Source: Paenibacillus dendritiformis
GTDB taxonomy: Bacteria > Bacillota > Bacilli > Paenibacillales > Paenibacillaceae
NCBI RefSeq assembly: GCF_945605565.1
Contig: NZ_OX216966.1
Span: 5,634,001 to 5,698,000 of the forward strand
Length of the DNA stretch: 64,000 nt
Direction: 5' to 3'
Part shown: piece after piece, positions 9,644 to 18,014 of the stretch
Layout: each line of letters starts with the position of its first letter
How positions within the stretch are numbered: position 1 is the stretch's first letter
The notes under the pieces: generated by a model
What the model saw: the letters and a program-made list of their open reading frames with translations, nothing else
Told to the model about the DNA's origin: nothing
Databases searched by the model: none
Position numbers and translations under genes: made by a program

Positions 9644-11302
9644 CTATCGGCTCCTTGTACGCCGCTTGTCGCTGATCCAGGCGAACGGAATACCCAGCAG
9701 GAGCAGCCAGCAGGAGATGACGAAGGTGCGGCTGAAGGCACGGGTGGCCGCTGCCCGATAGTCATCCTCCACCTGTCCCAGCAGCCGCTTCACTTCCTGC
9801 ATCTGGCCGTCCAGATGCTTCGCGAAGACCTCCCGCTGCTCCGGCGGAAGCTCGGCGGCGGCACGGGCCCCTTGCTCCTCTATCCCGGCAAGCGCCGTCT
9901 CGGCGGACAGCTTCGGCGATGCCATGTTCGCGGCCGGAGCGGGAGCCGCCAGCTTCTCCGACAACTGCTCCTTGAGCGCGTCATCGAGCACCGTGTTCGC
10001 TCGCAGCGTGTCAGCCGCGAGCAGGCGCGCCTCCTCCAGTTCCTGCGTCATATTGGACTGCAACATCGTGACGATAAGAGCGACGCCGAGCGCACTGCCC
10101 AGCGCCTTGGTCATATTGACGACCCCGGACGATATGCCGACCTTCTCCTCCGGCACATTGCGAACAGAGGAGGCCATGACCGGCACGATCGTCATGCCCA
10201 TCCCGAATCCCGCCAGCGCCAGCCGGGCCACGACGTCCATGACGGTCGAGCGGGCCTCCAGACTGCCAAGCCAATAGGCGGCTGCGCCCATCATCGCAAG
10301 CCCGGCCACCGCGAACAAACGGCTGCCGAAGCGATTGGACAGCGGCCCGACGACTGCGGAGGAGAGCATTGAGCCCAGGGCGACGACCGACAGCAAGAGG
10401 CCGGCCCGCAGCTCGGACATGTCCATCATTCGCGTCAGGAAGAATGACGTCAAGAAGAAAATCACCATCAATCCGGCGCCGACGATAAACATCGTAATCG
10501 CCGCCCCGTTGAACGCTCTAATCTTGAGCATGCCAAGCGGCAGCATCGGTTCCTTCCCCTTCCACTCCGCGATGAAAAAAAGCGCCAGCAATAGCCCTCC
10601 CCCGCCGAGCAGCAGCATAATCTGCAGAGAATCCCAACCGTATTCATTCGCTTGAATCAGACCGTACGTCAGACTGAACATCGCGGCCGTAATGGCCAGC
10701 GTCCCCGCATAGTCGATGCGCCGGCCGGAAGTTGGATCATACGACTCCTTAATGAAGACGAGCGTCAACAGCATACAGATGATGCCCAGCGGCACATTGA
10801 CATAGAAAATCCACTGCCAATTCAGCTTCTCCGTCAGAACTCCGCCAAGCGCCGGGCCGCTGGCCGCAGCCAGGCCCGAAATCGCTCCCCAGATGCCGAT
10901 GATCGTTCCATGCATCTCCTTCGGGAACAGATTCGTCGCCATCGGCACCGTCACCGGCACGATAATGGCTCCCGCCAAGCCTTGAACGACCCGCATCGCA
11001 ATCAGCGTTCCCGCGTTCGGCGCAAGGCCGGCGAACAGCGAGGCCAGCGTGAACAGCAGCACCCCCGCCAGAAAAATTTTCTTCCTTCCGAACTGGTCCG
11101 CCAAGCGGGCCGCCGTCATAATAAAGACGGCGAACGCAAGGTTATACCCGTTAACCACCCACGAAATTTGCCCGACCGACCCGCCGAAATGCCGCGCCAT
11201 CTCCGGCAGCGCAACATTGACGATAGTCGTGTCCAGCAAGGCCATAAAAAATCCGAGAATAATTGCGGTAAAAGAAACCGTTCTTCGCAGCGCAAGGTTC
11301 AT
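9644..11302 (-). CDS. DHA2-family (EmrB/QacA) MFS multidrug exporter
   Basis: A 552-residue, 14-helix proton-driven drug exporter. Motif C-like WRWIF-type sequence (NWQWIFYVNVPLG) and the loop DQFGRKKIFLAG (motif A) are present. An unusual hydrophilic, Ala/Glu-rich stretch of about 90 residues lies between the last two helices (roughly residues 425-520). The gene is divergent from a TetR regulator, with three TGAACT/AGTTCA palindromes in the shared promoter region, so it is almost certainly repressed by that regulator and induced by a transported compound. The start follows AAGGAGTGGAAGG. Confidence 0.92.
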   Translation of the reverse strand: MNLALRRTVSFTAIILGFFMALLDTTIVNVALPEMARHFGGSVGQISWVVNGYNLAFAVFIMTAARLADQFGRKKIFLAGVLLFTLASLFAGLAPNAGTLIAMRVVQGLAGAIIVPVTVPMATNLFPKEMHGTIIGIWGAISGLAAASGPALGGVLTEKLNWQWIFYVNVPLGIICMLLTLVFIKESYDPTSGRRIDYAGTLAITAAMFSLTYGLIQANEYGWDSLQIMLLLGGGGLLLALFFIAEWKGKEPMLPLGMLKIRAFNGAAITMFIVGAGLMVIFFLTSFFLTRMMDMSELRAGLLLSVVALGSMLSSAVVGPLSNRFGSRLFAVAGLAMMGAAAYWLGSLEARSTVMDVVARLALAGFGMGMTIVPVMASSVRNVPEEKVGISSGVVNMTKALGSALGVALIVTMLQSNMTQELEEARLLAADTLRANTVLDDALKEQLSEKLAAPAPAANMASPKLSAETALAGIEEQGARAAAELPPEQREVFAKHLDGQMQEVKRLLGQVEDDYRAAATRAFSRTFVISCWLLLLGIPFAWISDKRRTRSR

Positions 11303-11330
11303 ACGCCTTCCACTCCTTCGCCTTAAAATA

Positions 11331-11405
11331 TGAACTATAGTTCACTTTTTGAATTATATGAACTTTAGTTCATGTTTGTCAACGATAAATTTGAACTAGA
11401 GTTCA
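11331..11405. promoter_or_regulatory. three TetR-type operators between exporter and regulator
   Basis: Three copies of TGAACT-N2-AGTTCA at 11331-11344, 11359-11372 and 11392-11405. Central pairs are AT, TT and AG; the first copy is a fully perfect 14-bp palindrome. Centres are 28 and 33 bp apart. They fill the divergent promoter region, as expected for autoregulation and co-repression by the adjacent TetR protein. Confidence 0.88.
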
Positions 11406-11479
11406 TATTTCATTGACAGAGCGGAACAGTTCCTCTACAATCAACTACAATCGTTATCATTAAGGGAGGGAGCGGCTTC

Positions 11480-12106
11480 GTGAGCAAGGGGAAGCAGACA
11501 ACCCGCACACCGAGCCAAGATCGGAGCATACGAACGAGAGAAGCGATTTTGCAGGCATCGATGCGCCTCTTCTCCGAGAAGGGCTTTCATCAGACGAATA
11601 CGAAGCAGATTGCGGCGGCGGCCGGCGTCTCGACCGGAAGCTTTTACGCTTACTTTGCCGACAAACGGGAAGTGTTCGTGGAGGCGCTGAAGCGGTATAA
11701 TCAACATTTTATGGACACGTTCAATGCCTCGCTGGAGGAAGTTGATTTGCAGAACAGCGGGGTGCGGCCGGGGATTGCCCATGTCGTGGACAGCCTGATT
11801 CGGAGCCACGATGTCTATACCGAATTCCACAATGAACTGGAAGTCATGTATCAATCCGATGCGGAAATTAAACAGTTGATGGATGAGCAATACGAGATAG
11901 GCCGGAGGCTTACATTGGAGTATTTGAACCTGACACGGGACCAGCTGCGCGTCACGGACATCGAAGCTGCGTCGTTTGTCGTATTCGAGACGCTGGACAG
12001 GCTCGTGGACACGATCGTGTTCTCCGCGCTGCCCGTCTCATCCGAGCGGATCAAGGCGGAGACCATCGACATGATTGCCTCTTATTTGCTCGGCGTGAAG
12101 GAGTAG
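11480..12106 (+). CDS. TetR/AcrR-family transcriptional regulator
   Basis: A 208-residue repressor. The N-terminal helix-turn-helix spans about residues 20-65 (QIAAAAGVSTGSFYAYFADKREVF), followed by an all-helical ligand-binding domain. It starts at GTG 11480, nine bases after GGGAGGG. It is divergent from the MFS exporter, and the three palindromes between them are its probable operators. The inducer is unknown; exporter substrates are the usual candidates. Confidence 0.9.
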   Translation: MSKGKQTTRTPSQDRSIRTREAILQASMRLFSEKGFHQTNTKQIAAAAGVSTGSFYAYFADKREVFVEALKRYNQHFMDTFNASLEEVDLQNSGVRPGIAHVVDSLIRSHDVYTEFHNELEVMYQSDAEIKQLMDEQYEIGRRLTLEYLNLTRDQLRVTDIEAASFVVFETLDRLVDTIVFSALPVSSERIKAETIDMIASYLLGVKE

Positions 12107-12146
12107 TGTGCCTGTTCCCGGTTCCTCGTTCTCCAGGCACAAGCAA

Positions 12147-12174
12147 GAACCGCCCGGCATCTGCCGGACGGTTC
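12147..12174. terminator. hairpin between tetR and aldo/keto reductase genes
   Basis: GAACCG-c-CCGGC and GCCGG-a-CGGTTC pair around ATCT, 11 of 12 positions. It lies between two converging genes and may terminate both. Neither side has a good U-tract. Confidence 0.5.
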
Positions 12175-12214
12175 CCTGTCTCCGGGACGCAGGTCCCGAA
12201 TATATCAGCTATCT

Positions 12215-13039
12215 TTACGCGTTATTGAATTCATCCGGATTCGGACCGACGCGCTTATCCTGATTCAGCCCGTTGATATCGGCCATTTCTTCTTCCGCAA
12301 GCTCGAAGTCGAATACATCGAAGTTTTCCCGGATGCGCGATGGCGTGACTGATTTAGGAATGACGATGTTCCCCTTCTGCAAATGCCAGCGAATCACCGT
12401 CTGCGCAGGCGTCTTCCCATGCCGGCCCGCGATCGCCCCGATCGTCTCGTTCGTCAATATATCGCCGCCCTGCATCAGCGGGCTCCAAGCCTCCAACAGA
12501 ATCTCGTTGCGCGTGCAGAATTCCCGCAGCTCGTTCTGAGCCAGGCGCGGATGGCATTCCACCTGGTTGACGGTCGGCTTCACGCTGCATTCCTGCAAAA
12601 TCCGCTCCAGATGCGGGATATGGAAGTTCGATACGCCAATCGCCCGCACGCGGCCGTCGGCATACAATTTTTCCAACGCTTTGTATGTATCGACATACTT
12701 ATCGTTCGCAGGCACCGGCCAATGAATCAGATACAGGTCTACATAGTCAGTGCCCAGCTTGTGCAGACTGGCATCGAACGCCCGCAGCGTCTCGTCGTAG
12801 CCTTGATCGGAATTCCATACTTTGGTCGTCAGGAAAATATCTTCGCGATTCACGCCCGACTCACGCATTCCCTCGCCTACGCCTGCTTCATTCTGATAGA
12901 TCGCTGCCGTATCAATGAGGCGGTATCCAATCTCCAGCGCCGTCTTGACCGATTCTTTGACTTGCTGCCCTTCTTCTACGCGCCATACCCCCAGGCCAAG
13001 CTGCGGCATGCGCACACCATTATTCAAAGTAACGATCAC
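12215..13039 (-). CDS. aldo/keto reductase
   Basis: A 274-residue NADPH-dependent oxidoreductase with the AKR barrel. The catalytic tetrad is readable: Asp and Tyr in LIDTAAIYQNE, Lys in TTKVWNSDQG and His in LYLIHWPVP. The cofactor end shows IPKSVTPSRIREN. Length and motifs match the AKR5/YvgN-like group (glyoxal or 2,5-diketo-gluconate reductases). Initiation is at GTG 13039 after GAGGAGGTT. The substrate cannot be assigned. Confidence 0.9.
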   Translation of the reverse strand: MIVTLNNGVRMPQLGLGVWRVEEGQQVKESVKTALEIGYRLIDTAAIYQNEAGVGEGMRESGVNREDIFLTTKVWNSDQGYDETLRAFDASLHKLGTDYVDLYLIHWPVPANDKYVDTYKALEKLYADGRVRAIGVSNFHIPHLERILQECSVKPTVNQVECHPRLAQNELREFCTRNEILLEAWSPLMQGGDILTNETIGAIAGRHGKTPAQTVIRWHLQKGNIVIPKSVTPSRIRENFDVFDFELAEEEMADINGLNQDKRVGPNPDEFNNA

Positions 13040-13254
13040 GTTAACAACCTCCTCATTAGTAAAAAAGTGATTCCATACAGATACTGCGCGATGGCGCTCC
13101 CTCTATCCAGTATAGCCCCATTCCGCGCCCCAAATCAAACACTGTCCTATATTACCCGAACGGCGCTGCATCCAATCTCTCCCCCTGCCGCCCCCCGGGA
13201 CAAGCCCGCGCCAGAAGAATAGCCGCATCCGATGGAAGCGGCCTGGATGAACGA

Positions 13255-13770
13255 CTATGCCTCATCCTGCAGGCGCGGCGTCACGCCTGGATATTGATAT
13301 GCCAACGGCTCGTCGAAGGTCGCATAATCAAAATTGACCATCAGCATCACGATGCGCTGGCCCGTATTCGGATCGCTGATAATAATATGATCGCGTCCCG
13401 CTGCCTCCAGCACGCCGCGGAACACCTTCGCGTTCCATTGGGAGTTATTCTCGTAGGTCATGTAGAAGGTGCCGACTTTGCCCAGGTTCAGCCGGAAAAT
13501 GTTTTCGATGTAGGACTCTTCGAACATCGGGATCGCCGCAGGCATGACCGTACCGCTTGGCGTCATCATGCTCCCGCTTGGCACCGACGGCGGAACGGCA
13601 GCTCCCTGCAATTGCTGCGGCATCATATACCCGGACGTCGTCGGGGCGGCCATATACGGGGTCGGTGTCGGGGGAACCATACATTTCGACCCGCCCCAAG
13701 ATCCGCCCCAAGATTGCGGCTGATACGCCTGCGGATTGGAATACCCATACGTGGAATAGCTGTAACTCAT
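13255..13770 (-). CDS. gerQ: spore coat protein GerQ
   Basis: A 171-residue spore coat protein. The N-terminal half is Tyr/Pro/Gln/Ser-rich low complexity. The C-terminal half is the conserved GerQ domain (YIENIFRLNLGKVGTFYMTY ... GRDHIIISDPNTG ... VNFDYATFDE). In Bacillus, GerQ is cross-linked into the inner coat and is needed to place the hydrolase CwlJ. Here it lies 90 bases downstream of cwlJ on the same strand, the arrangement known for cwlJ1-gerQ in the B. cereus group, so the two are probably expressed together in the mother cell. The start follows AAGGAGAG. Confidence 0.9.
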   Translation of the reverse strand: MSYSYSTYGYSNPQAYQPQSWGGSWGGSKCMVPPTPTPYMAAPTTSGYMMPQQLQGAAVPPSVPSGSMMTPSGTVMPAAIPMFEESYIENIFRLNLGKVGTFYMTYENNSQWNAKVFRGVLEAAGRDHIIISDPNTGQRIVMLMVNFDYATFDEPLAYQYPGVTPRLQDEA

Positions 13771-13860
13771 CTTGCACTCTCTCCTTATCAGCCTTTACGG
13801 CTTTTTATTTGTTGTGTCACAAGCGATGGTCATGCTTAACAGCCACTGCAGGATGGAGAC

Positions 13861-14286
13861 TTACCGGTACACATCCGGACAATCGTCGCCAGACGGGGCA
13901 AAGAAGCAATGGGCCTTAAACCGCCCGGCATTCGGCTGATTGTACCAGGTTGCCGGACATTCTCCCGACGGGCGGAAGAACCACAGCGCGTAAGTAGCTG
14001 GCCATGTACGCTCCCCGTTGATGACACGCCTGGCCAGTCGGATTTCGGACTCACGCGGCCTTTGATAGAAATAGCTTTTCTGAACCGCTTCGTATCCTCC
14101 CGGGCTCTGATATACCATATCTCTCATCGTCCTGATATTCCTAAAATCAAGACAGTTCGCTAAAATGCGATTCACCCCGACATTGCCAACCATCAGCATG
14201 CCGAGTTCTCCTTCGCCTTCCGCTTCGGCCCGCAGCAGCCGCGCCAGCAGCCTCGCGTCTTCGGAATTTGCTTTGATGACCGCCAT
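13861..14286 (-). CDS. cwlJ: spore cortex-lytic hydrolase CwlJ
   Basis: A 141-residue SleB/CwlJ-family (Hydrolase_2) enzyme that degrades cortex peptidoglycan during germination, notably in response to calcium-dipicolinate. Family signatures are LLARLLRAEAEGEGELGMLM with the catalytic-type Glu pair, VGNVGVNRI, and the C-terminal ALWFFRP...NQP..G.F..HCFFAP. No signal peptide is present, as usual for CwlJ, which is made in the mother cell and held in the coat by GerQ. The ATG follows GGAGGGG. Confidence 0.93.
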   Translation of the reverse strand: MAVIKANSEDARLLARLLRAEAEGEGELGMLMVGNVGVNRILANCLDFRNIRTMRDMVYQSPGGYEAVQKSYFYQRPRESEIRLARRVINGERTWPATYALWFFRPSGECPATWYNQPNAGRFKAHCFFAPSGDDCPDVYR

Positions 14287-14370
14287 CTTCGTCCGCTCCC
14301 CTCCTTTCTTTCGATATCATCATATGTGCAGGCGCCTATTTGGTGACAGCGGACAATGGCGGCGAAGCAG

Positions 14371-14400
14371 AAAAAGACCGGCTCTCGCAAGAGCCGGTCT
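14371..14400 (-). terminator. Rho-independent terminator of azoR
   Basis: On the minus strand AGACCGGCTCT and AGAGCCGGTCT form an 11-bp perfect stem around TGCG, followed by TTTTTC. It lies 40 bases after the azoreductase stop and separates it from cwlJ. Confidence 0.9.
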
Positions 14401-14440
14401 GGTAAGACCTTTATGAATCCTATGATAAGGTACTATTTCG

Positions 14441-15076
14441 TTACACGGAAGCGTACAAACGTGCTACGCTTTCTTCTGCCACGCGCTTGGCATTCTCCAG
14501 CAATTCTTCGGCACGGTCCGGAACGGCGTTCATGCCTTCCACGACAATGTTCTCATACTCCGTAATGCCGATGAAGCCCATAACCGCCTTCAGATACGAA
14601 TTCGCGAACTGGAACGCCTGAGCCGGTCCTTCGGAATAGAAGCCCCCGCGCGCTTCGATATGCACGACGCGCTTGCCTTGAAGCAGGCCTTGAGGGCCTT
14701 CTGCCGTATATTTGAACGTGCGGCCAGCAATAATGACGTTATCGATATAAGCTTTCAGCATCGTTGGATAGCTCAAGTTCCACATTGGCGTAATGAAGAC
14801 AATCAGGTCTGCGGCAATGAATTGCTCCAAAATCTCGTTCATGCGGCCGAGCACTTCCGTTTGCTGCGGAGTCAGCGCTTCGCCTTTCGCTGCTTTGCCC
14901 CAGCTGTCCAGCACGCTGCCGTCAATGAGAGGAATCGTATCTTCATACAGGTTCACGCGTTCGATGGCAACGTCGCCCTTCGCTTGCAGCGCAGCCAGGT
15001 AATGCTCGCCCAGGCGGAGTCCATAGGACATTTCCGTCGGTTTCGGGTTGGAGTTTACAACCAATACTTTTTTCAT
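14441..15076 (-). CDS. azoR: FMN-dependent NADH-azoreductase
   Basis: A 211-residue flavodoxin-fold quinone/azo reductase. The FMN-phosphate loop is VVNSNPKPTEMS at residues 5-16. Further family motifs are FITPMWNLSYPTMLKAYID and the GG-containing IEARGGFYSEGP. These enzymes perform two-electron quinone reduction and protect against electrophile stress. The gene is monocistronic: own promoter with a TTAC-N5-GTAA operator upstream and a strong terminator downstream. The ATG follows GAGGTG. Confidence 0.93.
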   Translation of the reverse strand: MKKVLVVNSNPKPTEMSYGLRLGEHYLAALQAKGDVAIERVNLYEDTIPLIDGSVLDSWGKAAKGEALTPQQTEVLGRMNEILEQFIAADLIVFITPMWNLSYPTMLKAYIDNVIIAGRTFKYTAEGPQGLLQGKRVVHIEARGGFYSEGPAQAFQFANSYLKAVMGFIGITEYENIVVEGMNAVPDRAEELLENAKRVAEESVARLYASV

Positions 15077-15161
15077 CGGTCTTTCACCTCTGTGTCAAAT
15101 TTGCTATCAATGATCGAGTTGTTGATGTTGACTCAGCACTGTCGCTCATTAAATAACATGA

Positions 15162-15209
15162 ACTTACTTTATGTAAGTATAATAACGAATGTTACTTACG
15201 AATGTCAAG
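15162..15209 (-). promoter_or_regulatory. azoR promoter with HxlR/YodB-type operator
   Basis: On the minus strand TTGACA (15204-15209) and TATTAT are separated by 18 bases. ACTTAC-TTTAT-GTAAGT at 15162-15178 is a perfect inverted repeat just past the -10, and a further ACTTAC half-site at 15194-15199 lies in the spacer. TTAC-N5-GTAA is the motif reported for the CatR/YodB (DUF24/HxlR) quinone-sensing repressors. No such regulator gene is in this window. Confidence 0.6.
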
Positions 15210-15267
15210 CTATATTTTTATAGCGAATTCGAAAATAGAAAGGCGGCTCTGGAGAGCCGCCGTGTCA

Positions 15268-16965
15268 TTACCCCAATTGGTTGTCGGACTGGACGCTTCG
15301 CACAAGCTCCGCCGCGCTGGAAGCAGATGCGTTGGAAGACAGCGACGACGTGATGCTTTGCGTTTGACCGCTTGGCTGGAAGCTGCTTGGCACTACATTT
15401 TGCTGCGCGCCATGGGTTTGAGCCGTAATGCTTTGCGTTTGACCGCTTGGCTGGAAGTTGCTTGGCACTACATTTTGCTGCGCGCCATGAGTTTGCGCCG
15501 TAATGCTTTGCGTTTGACCGCTTGGCTGGAAGTTGCTTGGCACTACATTTTGCTGCGCGCCATGAGTTTGTGCCGTAATGCTTTGCGTTTGGCCGCTTGG
15601 CTGGAAGTTGCTTGGCACTACATTTTGCTGCGCGCCATGAGTTTGCGCCGTAATGCTTTGCGTTTGACCGCTTGGCTGGAAGTTGCTTGGCACTACATTT
15701 TGCTGCGCGCCATGAGTTTGTGCCGTAATGCTTTGCGTTTGACCGCTTGGCTGGAAGTTGCTTGGCACTACATTTTGCTGCGCGCCATGCGTTTGAGCCG
15801 TAATGCTTTGCGTTTGGCCGCTTGGCTGGAAGTTGCTTGGCACTACGTTTTGCTGCGCGCCATGGGTTTGAGCCGTAATGCTTTGCACTTGACCGCTTGG
15901 CTGGAAGTTGCTTGGCACTACGTTTTGTTGCGCGCCATGAGTTTGCGCCGTAATGCTTTGTACTTGACCGCTTGGCTGGAACGCTTGGCTTGCAAATGCT
16001 GGGGCTCCATAGCTATGTAAGCCGCTTGGTTGATAAGCTCCATAGTTGGATTGAAGCCCGCTTACAATGCCGCCCGATAAGCCTTGGCCGCCCAGCGCCG
16101 AGAAGCTGCCTTGGCCGCTGAAGCGGTTGTATGCCCCTTCGTTCGCCGTGCTGCCCGATGGGCCGGAGTTATTGCCGACATACGTGCTTGCCACGATGCC
16201 GCCGCCGGACAGACCGCCAGCCATGCCGTAGCCGCTTGTCGGCGCGAAGCTTCCTTGACCGCTGAAGTTGTTATACGCGCCTTGATTCGCCGTGCTGCCC
16301 GATGGGCCGGAGCTATTGCCGGCATACGTGCTTGCCACGATGCCGCCGGACAGACCGCCAGCCAAGCCATAGCCGCTTGTCGGCGCGAAGCTTCCTTGAC
16401 CGCTGAAGTTGTTATACGCGCCTTGATTCGCCGTGCTGCCCGATGGGCCGGAGCTATTGCCGGCATACGTGCTTGCCACGATGCCGCCGGACGGACCGCC
16501 AGCCAAGCCATAGCCGCTTGTCGGCGCGAAGCTTCCTTGACCGCTGAAGTTGTTATACGCGCCTTGATTCGCCGTGCTGCCCGATGGGCCGGAGCTATTG
16601 CCGGCATACGTGCTTGCCACGATGCCGCCGGACAGACCGCCGGTCGCGCCATAGCCGCTGGTCGGCGCGAAGCTTCCTTGACCGCTGAAGCTGTTGTATG
16701 CGCCTTGATTCGCCGTGCTGCCGGACGGGCCAGAGCTGTTGCCGCTGTACGTGCTTGCCACAATGCCGCCGGACGGACCGCCAGCCAAGCCATAGCCGCT
16801 TGTCGGTGCAAAGCTTCCTTGGCCGCTGAAGCTGTTGTACGCGCCTTCGTTCGCCGTGCTGCCCGATGGACCCGAGTTATTGCCAGCGTACGTGCTTGCC
16901 ACGATACCGCCGGACAGACCGGCTCCCGGCGCCTGACTTTGAGGTCGTAATGGTTGAAAAGTCAT
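15268..16965 (-). CDS. two-domain tandem-repeat protein (hypothetical, possible spore surface protein)
   Basis: A 565-residue protein I do not recognise. After about 15 residues come six copies of a 47-residue Gly/Ser/Ala-rich unit (core GGIVASTY.GN.SGPSGSTAN and FSGQGSFAPTSGYG). A linker follows, then eight full copies and one partial copy of a 25-residue Gln/Thr-rich unit (FQPSGQTQSITAQTHGAQQN then VVPS), and a Ser-rich tail. It has no signal peptide, no transmembrane segment, no cysteine and no collagen Gly-X-Y pattern. AAGGAGG precedes the ATG. Location near cwlJ-gerQ, plus the composition, suggest a coat or surface protein, but that is only inference. The repeat DNA is nearly identical between copies, so copy number may vary between strains and the assembly may be collapsed. 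Confidence 0.75.
   Translation of the reverse strand: MTFQPLRPQSQAPGAGLSGGIVASTYAGNNSGPSGSTANEGAYNSFSGQGSFAPTSGYGLAGGPSGGIVASTYSGNSSGPSGSTANQGAYNSFSGQGSFAPTSGYGATGGLSGGIVASTYAGNSSGPSGSTANQGAYNNFSGQGSFAPTSGYGLAGGPSGGIVASTYAGNSSGPSGSTANQGAYNNFSGQGSFAPTSGYGLAGGLSGGIVASTYAGNSSGPSGSTANQGAYNNFSGQGSFAPTSGYGMAGGLSGGGIVASTYVGNNSGPSGSTANEGAYNRFSGQGSFSALGGQGLSGGIVSGLQSNYGAYQPSGLHSYGAPAFASQAFQPSGQVQSITAQTHGAQQNVVPSNFQPSGQVQSITAQTHGAQQNVVPSNFQPSGQTQSITAQTHGAQQNVVPSNFQPSGQTQSITAQTHGAQQNVVPSNFQPSGQTQSITAQTHGAQQNVVPSNFQPSGQTQSITAQTHGAQQNVVPSNFQPSGQTQSITAQTHGAQQNVVPSNFQPSGQTQSITAQTHGAQQNVVPSSFQPSGQTQSITSSLSSNASASSAAELVRSVQSDNQLG
15351..15981 (-). repeat. 75-bp coding tandem repeat, eight full copies plus one partial
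   Basis: In-frame array encoding the 25-residue FQPSGQ...VVPS unit. Copies differ at only a few bases (for example GCC/TGC and ATG AGT/ATG GGT variants on the plus strand), which points to recent expansion or gene conversion. Confidence 0.9.
16084..16926 (-). repeat. 141-bp coding tandem repeat, six copies
   Basis: In-frame array encoding the 47-residue GGIVASTY...TSGYG unit. The shared word CGTGCTGCCC recurs at exact 141-base spacing (for example 16291 and 16432). The outer copies are the most diverged and the inner ones nearly identical, the usual pattern of unequal crossing-over. Confidence 0.9.
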
Positions 16966-17169
16966 GCCTTAGCCTCCTTATAGGATATGAAATGGGCCGA
17001 ACCTGCGCTCAGCACTCGCCATTATTATGGATAGACAGGCAGGAGGTTTATGCATTTTCCTTTTTAAAATGTTGGGAAATGAACAAGTGAACCTTTGGAC
17101 TCTCGCTGCAAATGATTGTACAATGGATATGGCTTGTTTTGGCTTATCGATATGTAAAGGAGCTTATCA

Positions 17170-18012
17170 ATGTTTGAGTGGAAAAATATCATTCGCGGAA
17201 TTCTCATTGGCGCCAGCGATCTCATTCCTGGCGTCAGCGGCGGAACAATCGCTCTCGTCCTCGGGATATATGAGCGTCTGATCGCCGCCATCAGCGGGTT
17301 CTTCAGCCGGGAATGGAAGAAGCACTTGGGCTTTCTCATTCCGCTGGGTATTGGAGTCGGCGCCGCCCTGCTGCTGCTCAGCCGCTTGATGAAATGGCTA
17401 CTGGCAGAGCATCCCCAGCCGACGTTCTTTTTCTTTTTGGGTTTAATAGTCGGCATACTTCCTTTTCTGTGGAAAGAAGCGGACGCCTCCCGATCCTTCA
17501 AGGCCGTCCATTACGTATTGGCTATTGCCGCAGGGGCAGCCGTAGCGGCCACCGCTTTTGTCCGTCCCGAGGGACAGGCTCCGGTTATTGAATTGACCGC
17601 CTCATCCGGCGTGTTCCTATTTCTGGCAGGGTGGCTCGGAAGCATGGCCATGATCCTGCCGGGAATCAGCGGTTCGTTCGTACTGCTGCTGCTCGGCGCC
17701 TATCCGACGGCGATCCACGCGCTCTCGACCCTCGATATTCCGTTGATCGCCATCATCGGCAGCGGCGTAATCGTTGGCTTTATCGTCAGCAGCAAGTTCA
17801 TCCGCATGCTGCTCGCCCGCTTCCCGGCCGTGATGTATGCGTTAGTCATCGGAATGGTCGTCGGCTCCCTTGTCATCGTCTACCCCGGATTGAACGGGTC
17901 TGCGGTGACGCTCGTCATCAGCTTCGTCACGCTGGCGGCCGGATTTGCCGCCGCGTTCTTTCTGGGACAGCGCCCGGCGAAAAAAATAGAAGCAAAAGTC
18001 ACCGTACAATAA
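17170..18012 (+). CDS. DUF368 membrane protein (PopT-like polyprenyl-phosphate transporter)
   Basis: A 280-residue protein with about eight hydrophobic segments and the DUF368 signatures DLIPGVSGGTIALVLGIYERLI near residues 16-37 and ILPGISGSFVLLLLGAY in the second half, an inverted-repeat arrangement. DUF368 members (PopT) have been implicated in returning undecaprenyl phosphate across the membrane for envelope synthesis. It is monogenic with its own terminator. The start is ATG 17170 after AAAGGAG. The function is by family only. Confidence 0.85.
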   Translation: MFEWKNIIRGILIGASDLIPGVSGGTIALVLGIYERLIAAISGFFSREWKKHLGFLIPLGIGVGAALLLLSRLMKWLLAEHPQPTFFFFLGLIVGILPFLWKEADASRSFKAVHYVLAIAAGAAVAATAFVRPEGQAPVIELTASSGVFLFLAGWLGSMAMILPGISGSFVLLLLGAYPTAIHALSTLDIPLIAIIGSGVIVGFIVSSKFIRMLLARFPAVMYALVIGMVVGSLVIVYPGLNGSAVTLVISFVTLAAGFAAAFFLGQRPAKKIEAKVTVQ

Positions 18013-18014
18013 CA

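Noticed and set aside
12383..13222. A 279-residue plus-strand frame over the aldo/keto reductase
   Set aside because: It is the shadow of a gene whose catalytic tetrad is intact on the other strand.
15351..15981. Possible CRISPR array
   Set aside because: The repeats are 75 bp, directly adjacent and in frame with coding sequence. There are no unique spacers and no cas genes.
15202..16020. A 272-residue plus-strand frame with repeats LRLTAWLEVAWHYILLRAM
   Set aside because: It is the antisense of the 75-bp coding repeat. Because 75 is divisible by three, any open antisense unit stays open in all copies. There is no ribosome site and the product is implausible.
16084..16950. Long open frames on both strands across the 141-bp repeat
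   Set aside because: These are shadows of the Gly/Ser repeat gene; 141 is also divisible by three, so frames propagate through copies without selection.
16966..17000. A sigma K-like -10 (CATATCCTA) before the two-repeat protein gene
   Set aside because: It overlaps the ribosome site, so a transcript starting from it could not contain that site.
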